A stretch of 64,000 nt of DNA, from assembly GCF_903645355.1 (NCBI RefSeq), contig NZ_CAHJXR010000004.1:1-64000 (forward strand). The letters run 5' to 3'. This DNA comes from Schaalia sp. Marseille-Q2122 (GTDB lineage: Bacteria > Actinomycetota > Actinomycetes > Actinomycetales > Actinomycetaceae). Below, one piece after another: positions 33,148-40,819 of the stretch. Every line of letters begins with the position of its first letter. The first letter of the stretch is position 1. The notes under the pieces are model-generated. The model was given only the letters and a program-made list of their open reading frames with translations, did no database searches and was not told where the DNA came from. Position numbers and translations under genes: made by a program.

Positions 33148-34595
33148 AGTACTTCTCCGTCCTCTTCGCAGGCTCACTCATCACCTCGATCGGCTCAGGC
33201 ATGAGCGCCTTCGCGCTCGCGGCCTGGATCTTCACCCAGCAGGGGAGCGCCGCCAGCGTCGGCCTGCTGCAAATGTGCGCTTTCGCGCCGATGGTGCTGC
33301 TCGCACCGATTGCTGGCACCTGCGCGGACCGCTACGACCGGCGCGCACTCATGATCGCCGGAGACGGCGGCTCAATCCTGGGGCTGCTGCTCGTGCTGTG
33401 GGCGCTGAACGGGGGAGGGCTCGGGGGTGAAGGCGAGCCGAGCGTGCCCTTGGTCTTGCTCGGCATCACCATCGCCTCGTCCCTGGCGGCCTTCACGGAA
33501 CCCGCACTGCGCGCAACGGTGTCTGACCTGCTCAAACCCGAAGAGTATGTGCGTGCCTCGGGCATGCTCCAACTCGCAGCGTCCTCAAAATTCCTCATCT
33601 CACCCGTGTTAGCGGCGCTCGTCATGACCGCCTCCTCCGTGCAGGTGGTGCTACTCATTGACGCGGCAACGGCCGTCGTCACCGTCGCCTGCACCCTCTA
33701 CGTCCGGCGCGGATTGACGAGGGCGACGCCGGTGGGGAGGCTGGGTGCAGCGCGGCAAGCAAGCAAGGCAGAGCAAGCAAGCAAGGCAGAGCAGGAAAGC
33801 ACAGCAGGGCAGGAAAGCACAGCAGGGCAGGAAAGCACAGCAGGGCAAGCAAGCAAGGCAGAGCAGGAAAGCGCAGCAGGGCAAGAAAGCAGCGACCGCC
33901 CCTCATTCCTGCGCGATCTCCTCAACTCCTGGCGCACCATCACCGCCTCCACGCAGGTCACAACCGTGGTGGCAATTATGGCCGCGCTGACCCTCGCCCT
34001 TGGAGTCATCCAAACCCTGCTCAAACCCATGCTGTTGCCGCACTACTCACCCAACCAGGTCGGCCTCGTTGAAAGCCTGGCCGCCTGCGGACTCATCGCC
34101 GGCGGAGCCCTTGTCGCAGTCCTGACCAACCCCCGCCCGGACTGGCTTCTACGCGTTGGGATCGGCGCGGTCAGCCTCGGCGCGCTACTTGTCGGACTGC
34201 GGCCGAGCATGTGGTGGGTGGCAGGCAGCTGCGCACTGGTTTTCGCAGCGCTCGCGGCCTGCAATGCGGGGGCCGAGGCCGGTGTGCGCGGCCTCATCCC
34301 CAATGAACAGCAGGGCCGCGCCTGGGGCAGCATCGGACTGATCACCCAGATGGGATTCCTCATCGCCTACGCCCTTGCCGGCCCCCTGGCCGACCACGTG
34401 TTCACGCCCGCGCTCATGGAGGGCGGCGCCCTCGTCCCCGCCCTCGGCTGGCTTTTTGACGTGGGACCAGGACGAGGCATCGGCCTGCTCATCAGCTGCG
34501 TTGGCATTGCGGTGGGCGTTTTGACGCTCACGGTCCCCCGCATCGATGCGGCACACGCCCACAACCCCGGCAACCAGGGAGGACACTCATGCTGA
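33144..34595 (+). CDS. MFS efflux transporter with a repeat-built central loop
   Basis: A 483-residue major facilitator protein, about 12 membrane segments, of the macrolide-efflux-like MFS_3 type (ADRYDRRALM in loop 2). The central cytoplasmic loop, residues about 205-251, consists of seven six-residue units (QASKAE or QESTAG types) plus a partial one. It is translationally coupled to the TetR gene and overlaps the permease gene by 7 bases. Drug or peptide export is likely; substrate unknown. Confidence 0.87.
   Translation: MKYFSVLFAGSLITSIGSGMSAFALAAWIFTQQGSAASVGLLQMCAFAPMVLLAPIAGTCADRYDRRALMIAGDGGSILGLLLVLWALNGGGLGGEGEPSVPLVLLGITIASSLAAFTEPALRATVSDLLKPEEYVRASGMLQLAASSKFLISPVLAALVMTASSVQVVLLIDAATAVVTVACTLYVRRGLTRATPVGRLGAARQASKAEQASKAEQESTAGQESTAGQESTAGQASKAEQESAAGQESSDRPSFLRDLLNSWRTITASTQVTTVVAIMAALTLALGVIQTLLKPMLLPHYSPNQVGLVESLAACGLIAGGALVAVLTNPRPDWLLRVGIGAVSLGALLVGLRPSMWWVAGSCALVFAALAACNAGAEAGVRGLIPNEQQGRAWGSIGLITQMGFLIAYALAGPLADHVFTPALMEGGALVPALGWLFDVGPGRGIGLLISCVGIAVGVLTLTVPRIDAAHAHNPGNQGGHSC
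33756..33896 (+). repeat. In-frame 18-bp minisatellite in the MFS gene
   Basis: Seven 18-bp units plus a partial one, alternating two versions that encode QASKAE and QESTAG. Copy number can change without breaking the frame. Confidence 0.85.
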
Positions 34596-37500
34596 CGCGT
34601 GTCCTGCGCGCCGACCTCGCCAGAAACCGGCTTGTCGCCACCGCCCTGACTGCCCTCATCGCAGTCGTCACCACCCTGGCTGCGGCCGCCACACTCATCA
34701 CCGCCCGCACCCTGCACACGATCGACCACTTCTTCGACACCAGCCTCGTGCCCAACGTCGTCCAGATGCACACCGGCGAACTCGACCCCGACCTCGTCAC
34801 ACAATGGGCCACAGGGCGTGAAGACATCGTTGACCACCAACTTCAACGCACCCTACCGATCCCCGGCCGCGCACTGTGGATCGCCGGAGTCAACCACAGT
34901 GACAGCGTCCTCGAACCCGCAGCCGTCACCTCGCCGGAACGCTTCGACCTGCTGCTGGGCGAGGACGGGCAGGTGGTGGCCCCCGAACCCGGACAGATCG
35001 CCCTGCCCGTGCACTACCTGGCAGCCGGGCAGGCCGCGCTCGGCGACGAGGTGATCATCCAAACTGGCGCAACCCAGCTGCATCTGCGCGTCAGTGACTT
35101 CCTACGTGACGCGCAGATGAACCCCTCGCTGGTGACCTCCAAACGCATGGCCCTCCACCCGCAGGATTACGCGACGCTGAACGAGCACTACACCCCCGAA
35201 TACCTCATCGAGTTTCGTCTGGCTGAGGGCGCGTCGGGCAGTGACGTCATTGATGCGTATGTGGCCGCCGGGCTTCCCGCGAAAGGTATTGCCGTCACCG
35301 ACAGTATCTTTTGGTTGATGAACGGCGTGAGCACCTTCGCCCTCGCCGCCATTGCCCTGATTGCCGCCGGGCTGCTGACCGTGGTGGCGTTGATTGCGCT
35401 GCGCCTGGCAGTCCTGTCGGCGTTGCAGCAAGAGATCGCGCCCCTGGCTGTACTGAGTGCAATCGGAGCTCCCTTTGTGCAGGTGCGCCGTATGTTCCTG
35501 GCGAAGTATCTGGCGATGGCGGCTGTGGGTGCGGCGCTGGGAGTGCTTCTGGCCTATCCGTTGAGCGCGTGGCTGGGGGCAAATATCACCCTCTACTTTG
35601 GCCATGCGCCCTCTTCAGTGCTGATCCTGGCCGCGCCCTTCGTGGTTGGAGCGCTGGTTGTGGCGGTGACTGTCGCGTTTTGCCTGCGGCTCCTACGAGG
35701 CCTGCGCCGCTGCAGCAGTGCGGAGCTGCTGAGAATGGGGGCGCAGGGGCAGGCTGGCAGTTCTAAGAAAGGACGAGGGCGCCGCCTGCTGGCCGGGTTT
35801 GGTCGTCAACGTCGAGCGGGTGAAGAGGAGCCTGGCAGGCTGAGGGTGAATGGCGGTGGCGAGGCTGGCGCAGGCGAGGACAGCGGTGGCGAGGCTGGCG
35901 CGAGCGACGAGGGCGCAGGCGCGGATGAAGCGGGGGTGCATGGTGCGGGGGCGCATGGTGCGGGGGCGCATGGTGCAGGGGTGCATGGTGCAGCAGAGCA
36001 CGCGCTCTCGTCACGGCTGATGTCCTCTTTTATGCCGCCATTTGTCTGGATGACGGTGCGCGTGTTGCGCTCGGCCACCAGCGTGATGCTGGCCCTGGTT
36101 GTGATGGGGGCTGGCATGACAGCCATCCTGCCCGCCGCCCTCACGCACACCATGAGCGATGCGCGCTTCGCCACCTATCTGGGTATCGGGCCAGCTGACC
36201 TGCGTATTGACCTGCGCCCGTCGGCGGAGGCGGATGCGTCTGCGGGAGCGGCCGACATCATGCAGCGCGCGCTCGCCACCCATGAACAGATCGATGCTTT
36301 CGGGATCTACCACTCCTACTCCGTGGAAGTGTCAGCTGCGGGTGCTGATGCCGAAAGCCTAGTGGTCGAGGTCGGTGACCATCAGCTGTTCCCCGTGGCC
36401 TACATCGAGGGCAATGCGCCCGCGCCACGAGAAGGCGCGATGCCAGGCCTATCCGCGCCACGAGAAGGCGCGATGCCAAACCTACCCGCGCCACGAGAAG
36501 GCGCGATGCCACACACGCCTGCACCCGACCGGGAAAGGCCGGACCGAGTGCTGGCCGCCAGTGATATGCCCGAGATTGCCCTGTCCTACTCGGCAGCCCG
36601 CGACCTTGACGTGAAGGTGGGAGACTCTCTGCAGCTCGATGATGGCGGCGAAAAGACATCGGATGGGCCTGCCGCTGCAGATGCTGTTTCGGCAAATCCC
36701 GCTGGGCCGAGAACCTTCACCGTGAGCGGCATCTACCAAGACCTCACCAATGGCGGTCGCAGCGGAAAAACCTACGAAGCGCTCGCAGGTGAGCCCCTCT
36801 GGCAGGTCGCATACGCTACCCTCACCCAACCTGCCGATGAGGCCCGAACCCAGGCGGTCGCAGACGACCTCGCCAAACAAATCCCTGGTGCAAAAGTCAC
36901 CGACATCAGCGGATACATTGCCCAAACGATGGGAGCATTGCACGCGCAGCTACGCATCGTCACCCTCGTCGCTGTGCTGAGCGCACTGGGCGTGATCGCC
37001 CTGATCACTCACCTGGTCACGCTGCTGGTGTGCGCGCGTGAGAGGCGCGATATTGAGGTGCTGGCGCGCATCGGCGCCTCACCCTCAGGGCTGCGCCGCT
37101 CCTACCAGGCGCGCATGATTGCTATTGGTGCGGCGGGCACACTGGGGGCTCTAGCATTCACCTTCACTATCGGGGAACGCCTGATCAGCCTGGCTTTTGG
37201 GCTACTTGGTGCGCCTGCCGTGGAACTCCTGCCCAATGTGTGGGTGACCGCGATTACAATTCCCGCAGCGATCATCCTTGCAATGTGGCTGGCCACGCGC
37301 ACCGCACTCAGTCATATTCCGCCACTGGCCCGCTCTGTTGTAGCACCCCGTACTGCGTTAGTGCCGAGAGTTGTTGCCTCGGATGAGCAAGCTTCCCAGG
37401 TTCGTGTTGCCAACCAGGCCGAATCTGCTGGGCCGATGCACCTCGCATCGCTCCGCCCCGCATTGCTCCGCCCTCGATCGGCTGCCGCTGAGGCCCCTTC

Positions 37501-37606
37501 TCAGCACGCTACCCCACCCGCTACCAATGCCGCACCCCACCCTGCTACCCCGCCAACCGGCGGCGCCCTCGCCAATCACGACGAACCCGGAGGCCACCAT
37601 GATTGA
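34589..37606 (+). CDS. FtsX-type ABC transporter permease
   Basis: A 1005-residue membrane protein with duplicated FtsX/MacB-like permease halves. A first membrane helix at about 15-40 precedes an extracytoplasmic region to about 240, then three helices (about 245-385). A cytoplasmic linker with repeats (about 415-471) follows, a helix near 495, a second extracytoplasmic region with APREGAMP repeats (611-644), and a final FtsX block (about 790-925). The Ala/Pro-rich tail is cytoplasmic. It overlaps both neighbours, so its ATPase is the next gene. This type moves lipids, peptides or drugs out of the membrane. Confidence 0.88.
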   Translation: MLTRVLRADLARNRLVATALTALIAVVTTLAAAATLITARTLHTIDHFFDTSLVPNVVQMHTGELDPDLVTQWATGREDIVDHQLQRTLPIPGRALWIAGVNHSDSVLEPAAVTSPERFDLLLGEDGQVVAPEPGQIALPVHYLAAGQAALGDEVIIQTGATQLHLRVSDFLRDAQMNPSLVTSKRMALHPQDYATLNEHYTPEYLIEFRLAEGASGSDVIDAYVAAGLPAKGIAVTDSIFWLMNGVSTFALAAIALIAAGLLTVVALIALRLAVLSALQQEIAPLAVLSAIGAPFVQVRRMFLAKYLAMAAVGAALGVLLAYPLSAWLGANITLYFGHAPSSVLILAAPFVVGALVVAVTVAFCLRLLRGLRRCSSAELLRMGAQGQAGSSKKGRGRRLLAGFGRQRRAGEEEPGRLRVNGGGEAGAGEDSGGEAGASDEGAGADEAGVHGAGAHGAGAHGAGVHGAAEHALSSRLMSSFMPPFVWMTVRVLRSATSVMLALVVMGAGMTAILPAALTHTMSDARFATYLGIGPADLRIDLRPSAEADASAGAADIMQRALATHEQIDAFGIYHSYSVEVSAAGADAESLVVEVGDHQLFPVAYIEGNAPAPREGAMPGLSAPREGAMPNLPAPREGAMPHTPAPDRERPDRVLAASDMPEIALSYSAARDLDVKVGDSLQLDDGGEKTSDGPAAADAVSANPAGPRTFTVSGIYQDLTNGGRSGKTYEALAGEPLWQVAYATLTQPADEARTQAVADDLAKQIPGAKVTDISGYIAQTMGALHAQLRIVTLVAVLSALGVIALITHLVTLLVCARERRDIEVLARIGASPSGLRRSYQARMIAIGAAGTLGALAFTFTIGERLISLAFGLLGAPAVELLPNVWVTAITIPAAIILAMWLATRTALSHIPPLARSVVAPRTALVPRVVASDEQASQVRVANQAESAGPMHLASLRPALLRPRSAAAEAPSQHATPPATNAAPHPATPPTGGALANHDEPGGHHD
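35941..36000 (+). repeat. In-frame 15-bp minisatellite, permease linker
   Basis: Four 15-bp units (35941, 35956, 35971, 35986), with a diverged fifth before them, encoding HGAGA-type pentapeptides in the cytoplasmic linker. Confidence 0.85.
36422..36520 (+). repeat. In-frame 33-bp repeat, permease outer domain
   Basis: Three 33-bp units (36422, 36455, 36488), each encoding APREGAMP plus three variable residues. The first 23 bases of each unit are identical. Confidence 0.9.
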
Positions 37607-38324
37607 CCTGCGCTCCATCCACCACGCTTACCAGGACGTTCCGGTGCTGAGCGATGTCTCGCTGCACATTGACGCCGGTGAATACGTGGCGATTATGGGC
37701 CCGTCGGGCTCAGGCAAGTCGACGCTGCTCAACATCCTGGCCGGTCTTGAACGGCCAACCAGCGGCACCGTGACATGGTGGGGACAGGACGTGACGCAGC
37801 TGTCGGCCGAGGAATGTGCGCGCATCCGCCTGCAACGCTGGGGCTTTGTCTTCCAGGACGCGCACCTGATGGAGAGCCTGTCCCTGGCGGACAATATCGT
37901 TCTACCAGCGTTGATGCTCAAGGTTGAGGAGCGTGGTGTCATTAAGGAGCGCGCCCGCGAACTCATGGCGCACACCGGCATCACCGAGGCCGCATCACGC
38001 CTGCCCAGCGAGGTTTCCGGCGGGCAACGTCAGCGCGCGGGACTGTGCCGGGCGCTCATTAACCGCCCAGACATTCTGGTAGGAGATGAGCCCACGGGCG
38101 CGCTCAATACCTCCAGCACGCAAGAAATCCTTGACCTTATCGACCAGGTACGCCGTGCGGGTAGCACCGTTGTTGTTGTCACCCATGATCCTGGGGTGGC
38201 AGCGCGTGCCGAGCGGGTGATGCTCATGGTGGATGGACGGCTGCAGGAGGAATGTTCGCTGGAGGGCAGCCTGACACAGCGGCGCGAGCAGGTAGGGAGG
38301 CTACTGCTTGCGCATGGCGTGTGA
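37599..38324 (+). CDS. ABC transporter ATPase, MacB/LolD type
   Basis: A 241-residue nucleotide-binding protein that powers the FtsX-type permease. Walker A is GPSGSGKST at 34-42, the signature is VSGGQRQRAG and Walker B is ILVGDEPTGAL, with THD for the switch histidine. GGAGG lies 5 bases before ATG 37599, which overlaps the permease stop. Last gene of the TetR-MFS-permease-ATPase operon. Confidence 0.95.
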   Translation: MIDLRSIHHAYQDVPVLSDVSLHIDAGEYVAIMGPSGSGKSTLLNILAGLERPTSGTVTWWGQDVTQLSAEECARIRLQRWGFVFQDAHLMESLSLADNIVLPALMLKVEERGVIKERARELMAHTGITEAASRLPSEVSGGQRQRAGLCRALINRPDILVGDEPTGALNTSSTQEILDLIDQVRRAGSTVVVVTHDPGVAARAERVMLMVDGRLQEECSLEGSLTQRREQVGRLLLAHGV

Positions 38325-38346
38325 GGGTGAGCGAGCGTGTTTCGGA

Positions 38347-38503
38347 AGCCTTCTTCTGGCTCGACCAGTGTCTTCGGGTTGCACGAGCAGCGTCTGGTCG
38401 ATCGAAAACGCCCGGGCCCGGGTGTTCCGGTGCAACGCGGGGGTACTGGTGCAACGCAGGCGCATGCGTGCAACGCAGGGACATCGTTGCGAGGCGGGGT
38501 AGC
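38347..38503. repeat. Mirror-image array of 19-bp units, locus 1
   Basis: Three 19-bp units (38347, 38366, 38385) lie left of a 24-bp palindromic core (38404-38427, centre CCCGGGCCCGGG). Four units of the opposite orientation (38428, 38447, 38466, 38485) lie right of it. Right units follow the pattern TGGTGCAACGCAGGCGCAT. Phase is exactly 19 throughout. It fills most of the gap between the ABC ATPase gene and the EcsC-like gene. Confidence 0.85.
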
Positions 38504-38594
38504 AGAGTTTTACACCCGCTGGGGCAACCTTGAGGCGTACGCAATGAGAAGCGAGCAGCGAATCAGCAAAAAGGGATGGTTGAGCAGTAATCCA

Positions 38595-39467
38595 CTACTC
38601 AGCAGACTGCATGTCCTCGTCGCTAACTACTTCAGCCTCAATGAAGTCCTCCAGGAAATCCTGGTCTTTGACGGGAGCGTCAAGTCCCCGCGCTTGGGGC
38701 AGTGAGCGCAGGTATTTCTTCAGGTGGTGAGCGGCAGGCTTGAAGCTCAGCCAGGTCATTCCGCCTGAAAGAACACCGCCAAGGAGGGGGACGAACTTAC
38801 CGGCATTCTTAGCGAAGCTCTCCTTGGTCACCTTGATGCCGATCATCCGAAGGACACGCTTGATGACAGGGTAGTAGGTAGTCTTCGTCAGAGCCTTGTT
38901 GGCAATCCGCTTCGTCACCTCTTGCTGCGCGACGTTTGCCAAGGCAGAAACTGCGCTTGCAGCACCACCTACCTTGAGCATGACGCCCATGAGCAGGATC
39001 AACTCAAAAAGGGTTTCGTCATCGATTTCTTGGTCTGCATCAATAAAGGATTGCCAGCCATAGATGTAGGCGAGCTGCTGTTCAATGCGAAGAACGTGCC
39101 CAAAATACTGGGCAAGGTCTGCAGGGATAGTGCCCAAAGCTGCGAATCCACCAGGGATGCCAGCAAGGAAAGAAATGCCCGAGCATTTCTTCACCTCGAA
39201 ATTGATAATTGCATCAGCGATGGTATCAAGCTCATCGAGGGTGGCCCCCGCGCGAGCAGGCGTCATTGCGATGGCTTGCTCAACGTCAATGTGGGGAAGG
39301 TGTTTGGCTAGTTGCGCGCGCAGGAAGGCGTCACGGTCAATGCGTACGACGGTCAAGCTTGCAGCATGCTTGAGAACGGCATAGGCAAACTGGGATTTTT
39401 CTTCGAGCTCGACAGATGTTTTTGCCTGATCGGTGGTTTGCTGCGTGGGTTGCGTTGTGTCAGTCAT
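38595..39467 (-). CDS. EcsC-family protein
   Basis: A 290-residue protein of the EcsC family, whose founding member affects an ABC transporter and secretion in Bacillus. Visible family features are the central GISFLAGIPGGFAALGTIPADLAQYFGHVL and the hydrophobic LLGGVLSGGMTWLSF near the C-terminus. No signal peptide. An acidic tail ends it. Base composition is lower in GC than its neighbours and an AT-rich stretch precedes ATG 39467. It lies next to an ABC transporter operon, in convergent orientation; any functional link is speculative. Confidence 0.85.
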   Translation of the reverse strand: MTDTTQPTQQTTDQAKTSVELEEKSQFAYAVLKHAASLTVVRIDRDAFLRAQLAKHLPHIDVEQAIAMTPARAGATLDELDTIADAIINFEVKKCSGISFLAGIPGGFAALGTIPADLAQYFGHVLRIEQQLAYIYGWQSFIDADQEIDDETLFELILLMGVMLKVGGAASAVSALANVAQQEVTKRIANKALTKTTYYPVIKRVLRMIGIKVTKESFAKNAGKFVPLLGGVLSGGMTWLSFKPAAHHLKKYLRSLPQARGLDAPVKDQDFLEDFIEAEVVSDEDMQSAE

Positions 39468-39616
39468 CGTCTGATGCCCTTATCGTGGGTACTGTCGCAG
39501 ATTATTATTCATGCAACAAAGGAAGTTTGGAAAATAATCTACCATCTCTTTTTGTACTCCTGTATGCATGTGGGCGGTGCCGGAGGCAGCGGGCAGGCGG
39601 CGCAACGGCCCTGCTC

Positions 39617-40801
39617 TTAGCCGTGGTGAAGCAGCAGGTGCTCTCCGGCCTCATCGACCGGCTCATTTGTTGCTGCCAGCACAACCACTGCTGAGCCTCG
39701 CTCCCGATCGCATCCGATCCACGAGGTAAACCCGCCGGTCGCCCCGTTGTGCCACACAATTGCGTGGCCCTCAATCTCCGAGGTGAGCCACGCCCACCCC
39801 ATCTGATCAGGACTCACGCTTGCCTGCGCAGCGGAGGGGGCATGCGCATCGGAGGATAAAGGAGGCAAAGTGAATGTCGGTTCAAGCGCCTTGGCTCCCG
39901 GCATAGTCCCCTCACACAAGCGCTGCGCGAAAGCAGTCATAGCGCCAATATCGGCCCGGATTCCGCCAGCCGGAGCATACGCCAGATCCATCCACGGCTT
40001 CACCGGATGGCCGTTCGAGGAATAGCCCTGAACAGCCTGCGCATCCAAAGCGCGAGGATCATCCATCGCGGGCACATAGAACACACCCCTATCAAGATGG
40101 GCACTCACCCGCTGTGCCACAAGATCGGCATAGCCCAGGCCAGCCGCAGTCGCCAACGCGTGCCCCAAAAGCGCGTATCCATAATTCGAGTAGGAAAACT
40201 CAGAACTACCAACCCTTCTTCGCTGCAAACGCACTTTTCGCGCAAAGGTCAGCACGTCGGCAACGCCCTCGCCCTTCGAAGGATTTTCACCACGGATCAC
40301 CCGCAGCACAGTGCGCGCAACAGTCAACACGTCGTCAGGATGCGCAGGTAAACCTGAACGATGCTGAGCCAGGTCACTGAGCAGAACCCGCGCAGTCGGC
40401 GCATCCCCAAGGTCGCAGTAATCACCTAACCTGCTCTGGGCGGACACCTCGCCACGATCAAGAGCCTGCTGATAGAGCAGCCCCGTCACGCCCTTGCCGA
40501 TCGAGCCAATCTCGAAGGTGGCCCCCAAAGGCACGCCAATGCTGGCCAGCCGCGTCGCCTCTGGGGTGACGCGGCCAACAGCGCACGCAAACACGCGCTC
40601 TTTCGGCAGCAGGGAGAGAACCTCAGCGGCGAGGTCGGCATCGCCGTGAACCTCGTGAAAACGCTCAAGAGAAGCCGCCCGCTGAGCGCGCGAAGCGACC
40701 AGACGCGACCTCAGCATCAAAGCCCCCGCCACTCCAACAAGCCCACAAGCGAGGGCGGCCAGGCAACGCTTCGACACAGTACTCCTCACCAGAGCACCCA
40801 T
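39617..40801 (-). CDS. Membrane-anchored serine hydrolase, beta-lactamase/DD-peptidase fold
   Basis: A 394-residue protein of the class C beta-lactamase/penicillin-binding protein fold. Motifs are SIGK (Ser100, Lys103), YSN (about 204-206) and HNG near the C-terminus. An N-terminal hydrophobic segment (about 13-30) exports or anchors it. ATG 40801 has GAGG upstream; GTG 40804 is possible. It starts 18 bases after the sialidase stop, so the two are one operon. Beta-lactam resistance, D-peptide or ester hydrolysis are all possible. Confidence 0.85.
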   Translation of the reverse strand: MGALVRSTVSKRCLAALACGLVGVAGALMLRSRLVASRAQRAASLERFHEVHGDADLAAEVLSLLPKERVFACAVGRVTPEATRLASIGVPLGATFEIGSIGKGVTGLLYQQALDRGEVSAQSRLGDYCDLGDAPTARVLLSDLAQHRSGLPAHPDDVLTVARTVLRVIRGENPSKGEGVADVLTFARKVRLQRRRVGSSEFSYSNYGYALLGHALATAAGLGYADLVAQRVSAHLDRGVFYVPAMDDPRALDAQAVQGYSSNGHPVKPWMDLAYAPAGGIRADIGAMTAFAQRLCEGTMPGAKALEPTFTLPPLSSDAHAPSAAQASVSPDQMGWAWLTSEIEGHAIVWHNGATGGFTSWIGCDRERGSAVVVLAATNEPVDEAGEHLLLHHG

Positions 40802-40819
40802 CACTGCCTCACCAGCCCA

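Noticed and set aside
39617-40801. Lipoprotein signal in the serine hydrolase
   Set aside because: Cys near residue 20 is preceded by ALA rather than a proper lipobox and the hydrophobic stretch continues beyond it, so an ordinary membrane anchor is more likely.
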